The notes: generated by a model from the sequence alone, not told the origin. A stretch of DNA of 64,000 nucleotides from CAYZED01 sp964477445 (GCA_964477445.1 CAYZED010000001.1:1-64000), one strand, 5' to 3'. Counted from the first letter of the stretch, positions 9,066 through 18,205 are shown. Numbers and translations are program-made.

Positions 9066-10158
9066 AGGCATGATAATTGATATAAAAGATAATGTTATGA
9101 CTGTAATGTCATCAGAGGGTTGCTTTCAAAGAGTAAAATCTTTTCCAGGATGTTATCAGGGGATGGAAATGGTTTATTCTGATTTTGATATATTAAGGTC
9201 AAATAAAAACAAAAAGCACACATCTATCATAAAAATGTTTACAAATGCTGCTGTTGCGGCCGTCATTGGTTTTGCGATGATTTCTTCTTCGTACATATAT
9301 TATGATAATAATATAGCCGTTTATGCTTCGGTAACTGTGGATGTAAATCCTAGCATGCAATTCGACATTGGGAAAAACAATCAGATAGTTGGGATACATG
9401 AATTTAACAAGGATGCTGAAACTTTGCTAGAGGGACTTGATTTAAAAGGTGAACAGATAGAACAAGCCATTAAGAAAGTAGAAGTAAGGTTGGAAGAAAA
9501 AGGTTACTTCAAAAGTAAAAAAAGCAATTATATGCTAGTTGGATATGCAGGAGTAAAGAAAAGTGTTGATATGAAGTCATTACAAAAGAAAATATCAGCA
9601 GTAGCCATAAATGCAGCGAAATCTAACAATATTAGTTTAGATGTTAAATCAATAGAGGTAAGTGCATCTGAATTAAAAGAAAGTATAGATGAAAAGACTT
9701 CAGTTGGAAGACAAGTGTATGTTATTAGGTTAAAAGCCAAAGGGATTATTAATAAGAGTACGAATGCATCAACTGCAAAAATTTCTAATCTTATAAAATC
9801 ACAAAATAATTCAGTAGTTGAAGTATCGGGAGTTATCACAAATGTTACTTCTAGTGACCTAGACGTTTCTCCAACTGCTACACCTGTGATAGTTTTAACA
9901 CCGACATCTACTTCAACAACTTCTGATAATGGGGATTCAACAAGTACTTCTTCACCTACAGTAAATCCTTTAAACTCAGTTTCTCCGACACCAATACTTA
10001 CACCAACGCCAACACCTACAATTACACAAACGCCGACACCATCACCTACACCGATATTGACACCGACACCTACAATCACTCCTTCAGCTTCACCATCGAC
10101 GACAGTAAAAGGTGATAAAACTAAGGATCATACAAAATATAAGGGTAATAAAAAATAA
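9055..10158 (+). CDS. rsgI: Anti-sigma-I factor RsgI
   Basis: RsgI binds SigI with its cytoplasmic N-terminal domain and senses an outside signal with its exterior part. Seen: the RsgI N-domain (residues 4-50, GMIIDIKDNVMTVMSSEG), one membrane helix at about 59-82, and a periplasm-facing domain opening with VTVDVNPS. The Asn98-Pro99 bond matches the place where RsgI proteins are known to cut themselves. From about residue 285 the tail is Pro/Thr repeats ending in a Lys-rich end. Many clostridial RsgI proteins carry a carbohydrate-binding or glycosidase domain there; none is present, so the tail may only reach into the cell wall. ATG 9055 and 9058 are equally possible starts. Confidence 0.88.
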   Translation: MMNKGMIIDIKDNVMTVMSSEGCFQRVKSFPGCYQGMEMVYSDFDILRSNKNKKHTSIIKMFTNAAVAAVIGFAMISSSYIYYDNNIAVYASVTVDVNPSMQFDIGKNNQIVGIHEFNKDAETLLEGLDLKGEQIEQAIKKVEVRLEEKGYFKSKKSNYMLVGYAGVKKSVDMKSLQKKISAVAINAAKSNNISLDVKSIEVSASELKESIDEKTSVGRQVYVIRLKAKGIINKSTNASTAKISNLIKSQNNSVVEVSGVITNVTSSDLDVSPTATPVIVLTPTSTSTTSDNGDSTSTSSPTVNPLNSVSPTPILTPTPTPTITQTPTPSPTPILTPTPTITPSASPSTTVKGDKTKDHTKYKGNKK

Positions 10159-10163
10159 TTATT

Positions 10164-10200
10164 AATGGGTTGGCAGTATGTCAACCCATTTGCTTTAGTA
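10164..10200 (+). terminator. Terminator after rsgI
   Basis: AATGGGTTG (10164-10172) pairs perfectly with CAACCCATT (10182-10190) across a nine-base loop; the T-rich tract behind it is short (TGCTTTAG). Confidence 0.6.
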
Positions 10201-10233
10201 TAGGAAACCCTCGTGAAAGGCTTTTCGCAAAGC

Positions 10234-10310
10234 AGAAAGAAATACGAGATTTATAATTCACAGAATGAAATTCGAGATTTACAATAAGAATGAAATTCGA
10301 GATTTACAAT
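10234..10310 (+). repeat. Three direct repeats of about 24 bp upstream of the pyr promoter
   Basis: Copies at 10262-10285 and 10287-10310 are identical over 24 bases; a third at 10234-10257 differs at a few positions. The core is ATTCGAGATTTACAAT. They end four bases before the pyrB -35 box. They may bind a regulator or be a simple local duplication. Confidence 0.8.
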
Positions 10311-10313
10311 GGG

Positions 10314-10342
10314 TTGACGTAAATGAGTTGCTGTGATATCAT
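10314..10342 (+). promoter_or_regulatory. pyrBI promoter
   Basis: TTGACG, 17 bases, TATCAT: five of six matches at each box. The transcript would begin just before the PyrR attenuator. Confidence 0.75.
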
Positions 10343-10354
10343 ACTAAAAATGAA

Positions 10355-10443
10355 ACCTTTAAGAATAGTCCAGAGAGGCTAGGAAGGTGAGTAATTAATT
10401 GGCAAAAGTACCTTCCTGCCCATAAACAGGAAGATTTTTTTTG
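10355..10443 (+). promoter_or_regulatory. PyrR-controlled transcription attenuator of pyrBI
   Basis: AGTCCAGAGAGGCT at 10367-10380 matches the PyrR-binding consensus ARUCCNGNGAGGYU in full. ACCTT (10355-10359) and AAGGT (10384-10388) close the binding hairpin. AGGAAGGT (10381-10388) can instead pair with ACCTTCCT (10410-10417) as antiterminator. The terminator is CTTCCTG/CAGGAAG (10412-10418/10427-10433) followed by eight Ts. With UMP, PyrR would stabilise the first hairpin and stop transcription. pyrR itself is not in the window. Confidence 0.92.
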
Positions 10444-10552
10444 TGCTTTTTTACAGTATAAGAAACTATGCTTTATTGAAAACAGCAACCCACTGATGGT
10501 GAATGGTTTCGAGGGTTAAGAAAAAAACTTATACATAATTATGAAACTAAAA

Positions 10553-10588
10553 CCTTTAAGGATTAGTACCGAGAGACTAAAAAGGAGG
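10553..10588 (+). promoter_or_regulatory. Second PyrR-like hairpin covering the pyrB ribosome binding site
   Basis: CCTTT (10553-10557) pairs with AAAGG (10581-10585) and TAGT with ACTA inside, leaving the hexaloop CCGAGA, which fits the PyrR loop CNGNGA. The 3' arm contains the AAGGAGG ribosome binding site. The flanks copy those of the first site (ACCTTTAAG). PyrR bound here would hide the site and block translation, as known for mycobacterial pyr mRNA; in this organism that is inference. Confidence 0.6.
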
Positions 10589-10594
10589 AAGAAA

Positions 10595-11521
10595 ATGAAC
10601 TTAACAGGAAGACACTTAATTGATCCAAATGACTTTACAGTCGAAGAACTTTATGAGGTGATAAATCTTGGAGACGAAATTTATCAGAATCAAGAGAAGT
10701 ATAAAAAGGTATGTGATGGGAAAATACTAGCCACATGTTTTTATGAGCCAAGCACAAGAACGAGATTGAGTTTTGAATCAGCGATGCTAAGAATGGGTGG
10801 TACAATATTAGGGTTTAGTGATGCTAATACAAGCTCGGCGGCTAAGGGAGAAAGCATAGCTGATACAGTAAGATGCTTAGATGCATACGCTGATGTTTTG
10901 GTAATGAGGCATCCTAAAGAAGGAGCACCTAAAGTTGCATCTGAGTATTCGAAAATTCCAGTAATAAGTGGTGGAGACGGCGGACATCAGCATCCAACAC
11001 AGACACTAACTGACTTACTAACAATTAAAAGATTATATGGAAAACTTGAAAATCTCACGGTAGCATTTTGTGGAGATTTGAAATTTGGAAGAACAGTACA
11101 TTCGCTAATTAGTACTTTAAGTAGGTTTAAAGGGAATAGGTTTATTCTAATTTCACCAGAGGAACTAAGATTGCCAGAATACTTAAGAGATTATTTGGTT
11201 TCGAAATACGGAGTTGAGATTATTGAAACAAAAAGCCTTGAAATGTATATGGATGTCCTTGATATTCTTTATATGACACGCATTCAAAGAGAACGTTTTT
11301 TTAACGAAGCAGATTATATGAGACTGAAAGGCAGCTACATTTTAACTAAATCAAAGCTTAAATCAGCGAAACATGAAATGCTAGTTATGCATCCACTCCC
11401 TAGAGTTGATGAGATTGCATATGATGTTGATACTGATGAACGTGCAGCATATTTCAAACAATCAGAGCTCGGTATATATGTAAGAATGGCTTTGTTGGCC
11501 AAAGTGATGGGGGTGCTTTAA
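10595..11521 (+). CDS. pyrB: Aspartate carbamoyltransferase, catalytic subunit
   Basis: PyrB joins carbamoyl phosphate and aspartate to N-carbamoyl-aspartate, the first committed step of pyrimidine synthesis, as trimers in the cytoplasm. Seen: STRTR at residues 53-57 (carbamoyl phosphate site), GDGGHQHPTQTL near 128-139, and MHPLPRVDEI near the C-terminus. Length 308 is normal. An in-frame ATG at 10541 would add 18 odd residues and lies in the PyrR hairpin; AAGGAGG at 10582-10588 supports ATG 10595. pyrI follows after one base, so the two subunits are co-translated to build the allosteric holoenzyme. Confidence 0.97.
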   Translation: MNLTGRHLIDPNDFTVEELYEVINLGDEIYQNQEKYKKVCDGKILATCFYEPSTRTRLSFESAMLRMGGTILGFSDANTSSAAKGESIADTVRCLDAYADVLVMRHPKEGAPKVASEYSKIPVISGGDGGHQHPTQTLTDLLTIKRLYGKLENLTVAFCGDLKFGRTVHSLISTLSRFKGNRFILISPEELRLPEYLRDYLVSKYGVEIIETKSLEMYMDVLDILYMTRIQRERFFNEADYMRLKGSYILTKSKLKSAKHEMLVMHPLPRVDEIAYDVDTDERAAYFKQSELGIYVRMALLAKVMGVL

Positions 11522-11522
11522 A

Positions 11523-11954
11523 ATGTTGAGAGTTACAAGTATAAATTCAGGTATAGTAATTGATCATATTACAGCTGGTTTAGGGCTTAAAATATTTGAA
11601 AAACTGAGACTTAACGAAGCTGATTTTCCAGTAGTGCTTCTCATGAATGTACCAAGTAACAGACTTGGAAGAAAAGATATAATAAAAATCGAAAATCAGA
11701 TAAATTTAGATTTGACGATGTTAGGACTTATAGATCCTAACCTCACTATTAATGTTATTGAAAATAATGAACGTACTAGAAAGTTGGATGTTATAATTCC
11801 TAAAGAAGTTACAGGTCTATTTAAATGCAAAAACCCTAGATGCGTTAGTAATTTTGATGAATATGTTTCTCCATTGTTCTCACTCGCAAACTCAAACGGA
11901 AAGATTCTTTATAAATGTAATTATTGTGATGAGCACACGGAGTATGTTATATAA
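11523..11954 (+). CDS. pyrI: Aspartate carbamoyltransferase, regulatory subunit
   Basis: PyrI binds CTP/ATP and links catalytic trimers for feedback control. Seen: the N-terminal nucleotide domain (GIVIDHITAG at 10-19, PSNRLGRKD near 44-52) and the zinc domain with Cys102, Cys107, Cys132 and Cys135. Length 143 is slightly short of the enteric 153 but usual for Clostridia. It follows pyrB by one base and ends before a strong terminator. Confidence 0.96.
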   Translation: MLRVTSINSGIVIDHITAGLGLKIFEKLRLNEADFPVVLLMNVPSNRLGRKDIIKIENQINLDLTMLGLIDPNLTINVIENNERTRKLDVIIPKEVTGLFKCKNPRCVSNFDEYVSPLFSLANSNGKILYKCNYCDEHTEYVI

Positions 11955-11960
11955 GAAAAA

Positions 11961-11999
11961 TAAAAATCGCCAAACAGATTTGTTTGGCGATTTTTATTT
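11961..11999. terminator. Bidirectional terminator after pyrI
   Basis: A perfect 16-bp stem, 11961-11976 with 11981-11996, GC core ATCGCCAAACA, four-base loop and T runs on both strands. It can also end the leftward rsuA-family transcript from 12086. Confidence 0.92.
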
Positions 12000-12085
12000 T
12001 TCTTATGGAAATACACTTTTTTCTAACCCGAAAAGCATTGTAACTGATGTTATACGGTGGTTAGAAAAAATTCTCAACTTTTTTT

Positions 12086-12802
12086 CTAACGCAAATTATT
12101 GTCGGTTAAGCGAATGAGTTCTTCGTACTCATTGATCGTCAAATATCTCCAATAACCTGGAGGCAAGTCCATTAGCCCAATATTCATGATTCGAATTCGT
12201 TTTAGTCTAACAGCATTATATCCAAAATATTCGCACATACGTCTAATTTGACGGTTTAAACCTTGTGTAAGCGTTATTTTAAATGTTTGGGGATCAATTG
12301 GGATAACTTTGCACTTCTTAGTTATTCTGTCAAGAACAGGAACACCGGATGACATGTTTTTTATAAAAGCAGAATCGTAAGGTTTGTCTAAAGTTACAAC
12401 ATATTCTTTTTCGTGATTATTAACAGAACGAAGTATTTTGTTTACAATATCACCATCATTGGTTAACAAAATCAATCCTTCAGAAAATTTGTCAAGACGT
12501 CCAATTGGGAAAATACGCTCCTTATAACCTATGTAATCAATTATGTTGTCTGGATCTCTGACGTCAGTGGTGCATACAATGCCACGAGGCTTGTTTAAAG
12601 CAATATAAACCGGGTTTGGTTTCTCTTTAAGGGGAATGCCTAAAACGGATACTTTATCACCTTCTAGAACCTTGCTGCCCATTATGGCGATGATTCCATT
12701 AATAGTAACTTTTCCGTTTTCGACTAGTTTATCTGCTTCTCTTCGCGAACAATACCCTGTTTCGCTGAGATACTTATTAATTCTGATTTCCATACGATCC
12801 AC
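12086..12802 (-). CDS. Ribosomal large-subunit pseudouridine synthase, RsuA/RluF family
   Basis: This enzyme turns a uridine in rRNA into pseudouridine. Seen: an S4 RNA-binding domain (residues 4-60, INKYLSETGYCSRREADKLV), the catalytic GRLDKFSEGLILLTNDGD segment with Asp nucleophile, and QGLNRQIRRMCEYFGY near 185-200. The last two read most like RluF (23S U2604), less like RluB or RsuA; the exact target is not certain. A GTG at 12802 overlaps the upstream gene; the ATG at 12793 is an equally good start. It probably shares a transcript with the threonine aldolase upstream. Confidence 0.9.
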   Translation of the reverse strand: MDRMEIRINKYLSETGYCSRREADKLVENGKVTINGIIAIMGSKVLEGDKVSVLGIPLKEKPNPVYIALNKPRGIVCTTDVRDPDNIIDYIGYKERIFPIGRLDKFSEGLILLTNDGDIVNKILRSVNNHEKEYVVTLDKPYDSAFIKNMSSGVPVLDRITKKCKVIPIDPQTFKITLTQGLNRQIRRMCEYFGYNAVRLKRIRIMNIGLMDLPPGYWRYLTINEYEELIRLTDNNLR

Positions 12803-12803
12803 G

Positions 12804-13826
12804 CTAAATCAATAAACTTATGCAGTCTATGACATAGTCGATATCCTTTCTATTAACTCCGTTATTTGTAACAAATCTGAAAGTGCCATTTTCACTATGA
12901 TTAATCTTAATACCATTTTCAAAGAGTGTAGAAACAAGCTTTTCAGAAGAAACATAGTTTCCTTCAATACTGAAAAAAACCATATTTATATCTAATTGAT
13001 TTTTGCTCACATTAAAATAAGTTAATTCATCAATTTTTTTGGACAAATATTTAGCGTTATTATGGTCTTCTTCGATTCGTTTTGTCATTTTTTCTAATGC
13101 GATAATGCCTGCAGCGGCTATAATACCAGCTTGACGCATTCCACCTCCGAGGAGTTTTCTGTTTTTTCGAGCTTTATCAATAAATTCTTTCGATCCAGCA
13201 AGTATAGAACCAACAGGGGCACATAGCCCTTTACTCAGACAAAACATAAGAGAATCGCAATTCTTAGCTATATTTTTAACATCGGTATTCAAAGCAGTAG
13301 CTGCGTTGAATACTCTAGCGCCATCAAGATGAAGAGGGATAGAGTGTCTAGTTGCGATTTTATAAATTTCACTCATTTCAGTCAAGCTCATAACAGTTCC
13401 ATTTGATAATGCATTCTCGAGGCAAATAAGGCCAGTATCAGGGAAGTGAATATCTGAACCACGAATAGCGGAAAGAACTGCTTTGGCTGTAATGCTGTCA
13501 TTATCACTTTTTACTGTTCTGAATTGAACGCCGCTTATTAAGGCAGCCCCTCCAACCTCATGTTCTACAATATGACAGTGCTCACCAAGGATTACTTCAT
13601 CTCCTCGTTTTGTGTGTGTTAATATAGCAATCTGATTTGCCATTGTACCACTTGGAACAAACAATGCGGCTTCTTTACCAATTATTTCAGTTGCAATTTT
13701 TTCTAGTTTATTTACTGTTGGATCATCACGATAAACATCGTCTCCGACCTCTGCGAAAGACATGGCGGTTCGCATTTCATCAGTGGGCATGGTGACTGTA
13801 TCACTTCTTAAATCTATATAACGCAA
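12804..13826 (-). CDS. ltaE: Low-specificity L-threonine aldolase (PLP-dependent)
   Basis: The family splits L-threonine or allo-threonine to glycine and acetaldehyde. Seen: the N-terminal DLRSDTVTMPT, the substrate-binding segment ANQIAILTH, HLDGARVFNAA near 165-176, and the PLP lysine in CLSKGLCAPVGS near 200. Length 340 is usual. TTG start at 13824-13826 after a GGAGG. It could feed the glycine pool that the T-box at 52311 senses, though no link is visible. Gene symbol is by family. Confidence 0.88.
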   Translation of the reverse strand: MRYIDLRSDTVTMPTDEMRTAMSFAEVGDDVYRDDPTVNKLEKIATEIIGKEAALFVPSGTMANQIAILTHTKRGDEVILGEHCHIVEHEVGGAALISGVQFRTVKSDNDSITAKAVLSAIRGSDIHFPDTGLICLENALSNGTVMSLTEMSEIYKIATRHSIPLHLDGARVFNAATALNTDVKNIAKNCDSLMFCLSKGLCAPVGSILAGSKEFIDKARKNRKLLGGGMRQAGIIAAAGIIALEKMTKRIEEDHNNAKYLSKKIDELTYFNVSKNQLDINMVFFSIEGNYVSSEKLVSTLFENGIKINHSENGTFRFVTNNGVNRKDIDYVIDCISLLI

Positions 13827-13960
13827 TGATTTATCCTCCGAAAAATTAATTTGAATTACAAAATCATTATAACATATGAAATAATATATTTAAAAGTTAT
13901 TAGTACAGAAGAAAAAATAAATTATTTATAGTAACATAAATGTTGACAGGAGGCGATTTA

Positions 13961-15670
13961 ATGAAAACTATTAGAAAAAAAACAAATCTAGTTATTATTG
14001 GTGTGGTAATGCTTATATCAATTTCGTTCGGTGTCCTGAGTTATATTACAATCTCAAATTTGCTTAATGATACACTTGGCGAAGTAGGAATTAAGTCATT
14101 AGAGGGAACGCTGCATGAAGTGACAGTTGCGAATTTCGAGGCTGTAATTCAAAATATGTCATCCGAAGACCCGATATATATAGAAACCCAAAAAACCATG
14201 AATGAAGTTAGAAGAATTAATGGTATGAAGTACCTCTATACTATGTACGAAAAAGCTGGGAAATATTATTATTTGATTGATGGAATGGATATTAATGCTG
14301 ATGATTTTAGTGCATTAGGTGATGAAGAAACTGAAGGCATTAGTGATAGTTTGAAAAGAGCCTTCGCTGGAACGGCGGTAAAAGGCGATTTTGACTTTAC
14401 TAAAGAATTTGGGTGGACTTTTTCCTCTTATTTGCCTATAAAAAATAGCGATGGAGTTGTCATAGCTATTATGGGGGCAGATTTTGATGCTACTTCAGCA
14501 AATAAAGCTTTGGTTGGAAGTATTAATACGCTAATACTTATTTGCATAGTAATGATATTTTTAGGCTCAATTGTTTCAATGTTTTTTGCCGGACATTTAT
14601 CAAGGCCATTAGCAGAGATGGAAAGAATTTTACGAAGAATTGAAGATGGTGACTTAACAAAGAAAGTTAGCATAAGGAAACGACGCGATGAGATTGGAAG
14701 GGTTGCAAACTCAATTAACAAAATGATATATTCATTAGATGACACGGTGAATGGCATTAATGATACAAGCTCGAAGCTAATTAACTATAGTGGTATAATT
14801 TATGACAAAACTTATGGAACAAAAGAGATTCTTAGCAAATTAGTTACATTAAACTCAGGGAATTTACTTGTAAATGAAGAAATCAGCAGAATGGTTGATG
14901 CCGCTGAAGGCGATATGAACGTTATTAAAAATGCTTCAGATTTACTAGTAAAAAACGCGGAAATTCTGTCTGGAATATCAGGAAATTTATCTAAAGCTGT
15001 TGAAACTGGAGAAGCATCAATTGGAAATGCAATCGAAATGATGGAAAAAGTGAATAACCTAAGAACTTCTTCTGAACATATCTATGTAGAACTAAAAGTA
15101 AATACTGAGAGTATAGGAAAAATAATCGATACTATACAGGGCATTGCATCTCAAACCAATCTACTTGCATTAAATGCATCGATCGAGGCGGCCCGTGCTG
15201 GTGAAGCCGGAAAAGGTTTTTCGGTAGTAGCTGATGAGGTTAGAAAGTTAGCAGAGAGTACAGCTGTCGCCACAAAAGAAATCGCTGAAATGATAAAAAG
15301 ATTTGAGGTAGGAATAGCTCAGGTTATTAATGAAAGAAATGTTGAAAGTCAAGTTGTAGAAAAAACAGTTATATCAATTTCTAAGGTAAACGAAAGCTTT
15401 GAAAACATTATTAATGATGTAAATGGGAATTTGATAGTATCGAAGGACCTTGAAAATAGTAATAAAGAGCTTGCTTCTTCAATATCGGCACTAAACGAGA
15501 TGTTTGGAGAAATTGTGACAATGGAAATACAGGGTACATTAGATATGAAAGTTACTTCTGAAAAAATAGGGGAAGTTAATGCAGCTTCTCATGAACTTGA
15601 AGTGCTTTCTGGAAAACTTAGTGAATTATCAGAAATACTTAAATCCAAAATTAATAAATTTGAACATTAA
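13961..15670 (+). CDS. Methyl-accepting chemotaxis protein (membrane, extracellular sensor)
   Basis: The chemoreceptor signals to CheA. Seen: membrane helix at about 9-32, an outside domain of about 150 residues resembling a Cache/PAS fold (TMYEKAGKYYYLIDG, YLPIKNSDGVVIAIMGAD), a second helix near 188-210, a HAMP linker with DGDLTKKV, then the signalling hairpin with IASQTNLLALNASIEAARAG and GFSVVADEVRKLAE. Ligand unknown. An upstream in-frame ATG at 13940 would place the AGGAGG inside the coding region, so ATG 13961 is preferred. It implies that the organism is motile or uses Che signalling. Confidence 0.92.
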   Translation: MKTIRKKTNLVIIGVVMLISISFGVLSYITISNLLNDTLGEVGIKSLEGTLHEVTVANFEAVIQNMSSEDPIYIETQKTMNEVRRINGMKYLYTMYEKAGKYYYLIDGMDINADDFSALGDEETEGISDSLKRAFAGTAVKGDFDFTKEFGWTFSSYLPIKNSDGVVIAIMGADFDATSANKALVGSINTLILICIVMIFLGSIVSMFFAGHLSRPLAEMERILRRIEDGDLTKKVSIRKRRDEIGRVANSINKMIYSLDDTVNGINDTSSKLINYSGIIYDKTYGTKEILSKLVTLNSGNLLVNEEISRMVDAAEGDMNVIKNASDLLVKNAEILSGISGNLSKAVETGEASIGNAIEMMEKVNNLRTSSEHIYVELKVNTESIGKIIDTIQGIASQTNLLALNASIEAARAGEAGKGFSVVADEVRKLAESTAVATKEIAEMIKRFEVGIAQVINERNVESQVVEKTVISISKVNESFENIINDVNGNLIVSKDLENSNKELASSISALNEMFGEIVTMEIQGTLDMKVTSEKIGEVNAASHELEVLSGKLSELSEILKSKINKFEH

Positions 15671-15748
15671 AAACGATATACAAAATATTACATTAATGAT
15701 ATAATCATACATGACCCGCAAGAAGTTATTTGTGATTGGTGGTATAAA

Positions 15749-18067
15749 GTGCTAAAATTTATAGTGATTTTTGCCGGGATAGCCTTAGGATGGGTATATT
15801 CCGGCTTTTTAATGTCAACAATTATTTTTGAGTCAATGGGTTATTTGTACTTTTATATAATTGTTTGGCTTTCTATTTTGAGTGTATCTAGCTTTTTTTA
15901 CTTAAAAAAGAAATTGTTAATCTTAAAATTAATTTTATTATTTTTTTTAGGTATAGGGTTGGGGTTTATTGCATACTCTTATTCTGACTATGACCAAAAT
16001 AGAATAATTGAAAGACTTTCAACAAATAATGGTCTTGAAAAAGTAAGCGTTTTGATTATAGATAAGATAAAAGATAGTAAGGATAGCAAATTATATTTAG
16101 TGTTACTTGAAAAAAATAACGTGAAGGCCTATCTATATGGAGTTGAAAACGATTTTTTGTCAGGTGTGGTGATAGAATGCAATTTATCAATATTGCCAAA
16201 AACAGAAAAACGTAATTTTGGAGATATGGATTATGCTGGATATATTGCCTCGCGTGGAATAAGGCTAAGGTTAATGGTTTCTGGATATATAAGTGTGAAA
16301 GAAGAAAATACCTTTAGCATATATACGATATTTCCATCTTTAAGACAAACACTAGAGAAAAGAATAATGAAAGTCATACCTGACAACACTGGGAATTTAT
16401 TGGTTGCTATGATACTTGGAAATATGGATGCGGTTCCGGATGATATTGAAAAGGAATTTAGAATTACTGGTGTATCTCATATTCTGTCGGTTTCGGGACT
16501 TCATGTAACGTATATGTCGAATTTTACAGTATTCATTTTAGTATTTATTTTGCCGAAAAAAAAAGCACCTGTATATGCGGGAGTATTCACATTTCTTTAC
16601 GTACTTCTAACTGGCGCGCAACCGCCAGCGATGCGTTCATTTCTTATGAGTATGTCGCCGAGAATTTTAAGAAGTATAGCACCTATTTCGCTAAAGAAAA
16701 ATGCTGATTATGTTTCAGCTACAGGAATAGTAATGCTATTAGTAAATCCATATTTAATTCATGATCCTGGATTTTTGATTTCGTATTCATGTATATTTGG
16801 AATGAGTTATATTTCAGGGGATATACGAGAATGTATGGAGAGATTCACTAAAGGAAATTTTTCAAAATTAGTTGAAAGCTTTGCAACGTCTCTTGCAGCA
16901 TGGATTGGAGCGCTTCCAGTAGTCGTTTGGTGTTTTGGGAGCATTTCATTTATTGGCATAATAATTAATTTGCCAATTATTCCACTGGCCGGAATCATAA
17001 CAATTACAGGCATTTTGGGAATAATTTTGAGCTTTTTTTCTGAGGTGTTATCAACATTTGTATTGAAAAGATCTTCTTTCTTAATGGGAATAATAGTAGG
17101 CATTGTGAAGTTTTCTAGCCAAATTGGTGGTGTTGGAATTGCCCGCCCGCCTCTTATTATCTTTGCTATAGTAATGGCTTTTTTGTTGATTTTTATAAAA
17201 AGAATTTGGAAGCATTCAGGATTTAAGGCACTTAGTTTTGGACTTTCAGTGATATTGTTCTTTCAATTGATTTTTTTCATTTTTCCTATTTTTTCACTCA
17301 AAATTGACATTCTAAACGTTGGGCAAGGAGATGGGATACTAATTAAAGCACCGCTTGGAAAAAATATTTTGATTGATGGTGGAAGTGAGACAGAGTTTTT
17401 TTTGCCGATTTTAAAACATATAGGAGTGTTTGGAGTTGACAGCGTATTTATAACACACATGCACGCAGATCACTATCCAGGTGCGATTCAAGCAATTGAG
17501 GAGTATAAACCAAAACATATATATATGACATTTGCAATGAAAGATACAGAAATTGACAAAAAAATTATTAATATTGCTAAAAAATACGGTGGTAGGATAG
17601 GGTATCTTATCGCTGGCGATTTTGTAAATATTGGGGGAGTGGATTTTCAGGTTATATCTCCAAGTCAAGATGAATTGGAAGAAATGAATCAGGTAAGTCA
17701 GGCGGAAGTAGATTTGAACAAAACTAGTTTAGTAATGTTAATGAAATATAAGGAATTTAATGCGCTTCTAACGGGAGATACTACCATTGAAGAAGAAGAA
17801 AAGTACTTAAAATCCATAACTACGGAAGAACTAGATTTAATAAAAGTTCCACATCATGGAAGTGCATATTCCTCAGGGGAGACATTAGTTAAAAAAAAAG
17901 CAAAACTTGCAATAATTAGCGTAGGAAAGAATTTCTATGGTCATCCTTCAGACAAAACGATAAATAATTATGAATTAGCTGGCACAAGTATTTTGAGGAC
18001 TGATAAAAATTGTGGTATAAGAGTAATTATTACAAAAGATAAAATGCAGATTTTCACTTCGAATTAA
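15749..18067 (+). CDS. comEC: ComEC/Rec2-type DNA uptake channel
   Basis: ComEC forms the membrane channel that brings single-stranded DNA into competent cells. Seen: four N-terminal hydrophobic segments and a DUF4131-like soluble part, the competence-domain signature ITGVSHILSVSGLHVT near 240-255, several membrane helices to about 500, then a C-terminal metallo-beta-lactamase domain with NVGQGDGILI, THMHADHYPG and PHHGS. Length 772 is full. GTG start at 15749. comEA is not next to it and no other competence gene is in the window, so true transformability is open. Confidence 0.93.
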   Translation: MLKFIVIFAGIALGWVYSGFLMSTIIFESMGYLYFYIIVWLSILSVSSFFYLKKKLLILKLILLFFLGIGLGFIAYSYSDYDQNRIIERLSTNNGLEKVSVLIIDKIKDSKDSKLYLVLLEKNNVKAYLYGVENDFLSGVVIECNLSILPKTEKRNFGDMDYAGYIASRGIRLRLMVSGYISVKEENTFSIYTIFPSLRQTLEKRIMKVIPDNTGNLLVAMILGNMDAVPDDIEKEFRITGVSHILSVSGLHVTYMSNFTVFILVFILPKKKAPVYAGVFTFLYVLLTGAQPPAMRSFLMSMSPRILRSIAPISLKKNADYVSATGIVMLLVNPYLIHDPGFLISYSCIFGMSYISGDIRECMERFTKGNFSKLVESFATSLAAWIGALPVVVWCFGSISFIGIIINLPIIPLAGIITITGILGIILSFFSEVLSTFVLKRSSFLMGIIVGIVKFSSQIGGVGIARPPLIIFAIVMAFLLIFIKRIWKHSGFKALSFGLSVILFFQLIFFIFPIFSLKIDILNVGQGDGILIKAPLGKNILIDGGSETEFFLPILKHIGVFGVDSVFITHMHADHYPGAIQAIEEYKPKHIYMTFAMKDTEIDKKIINIAKKYGGRIGYLIAGDFVNIGGVDFQVISPSQDELEEMNQVSQAEVDLNKTSLVMLMKYKEFNALLTGDTTIEEEEKYLKSITTEELDLIKVPHHGSAYSSGETLVKKKAKLAIISVGKNFYGHPSDKTINNYELAGTSILRTDKNCGIRVIITKDKMQIFTSN

Positions 18068-18101
18068 TGTATAATCAAAAATGTGAATTAAGTTTAAAAT
18101 A

Positions 18102-18205
18102 AGCATATAGAATGAGTATATAGAATGAGTATATAGAATGAGTATATAGAATGAGCATATGGAATGAGCATATGGAATGAGCATATGGAATGAGCATATG
18201 GAATG
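18102..18205 (+). repeat. 13-bp tandem repeat (8 units) between comEC and holA
   Basis: Eight contiguous copies in two sub-types: four AGYATATAGAATG and four AGCATATGGAATG. The pure blocks suggest stepwise duplication. The array ends 30 bases before the holA start and so may lie in its leader. Confidence 0.95.

Noticed and set aside
9528..10079. Long minus-strand ORF with Val-Gly repeats, and a similar one at 44854-45426
   Set aside because: They are mirror images of the Thr/Pro repeat codons in rsgI and the TraB/GumN gene. Repeat codons keep the other strand open without selection.
11854..12117. Plus-strand ORF overlapping pyrI and running through the terminator
   Set aside because: It runs in another frame across pyrI and a perfect terminator hairpin and has no recognisable sequence.
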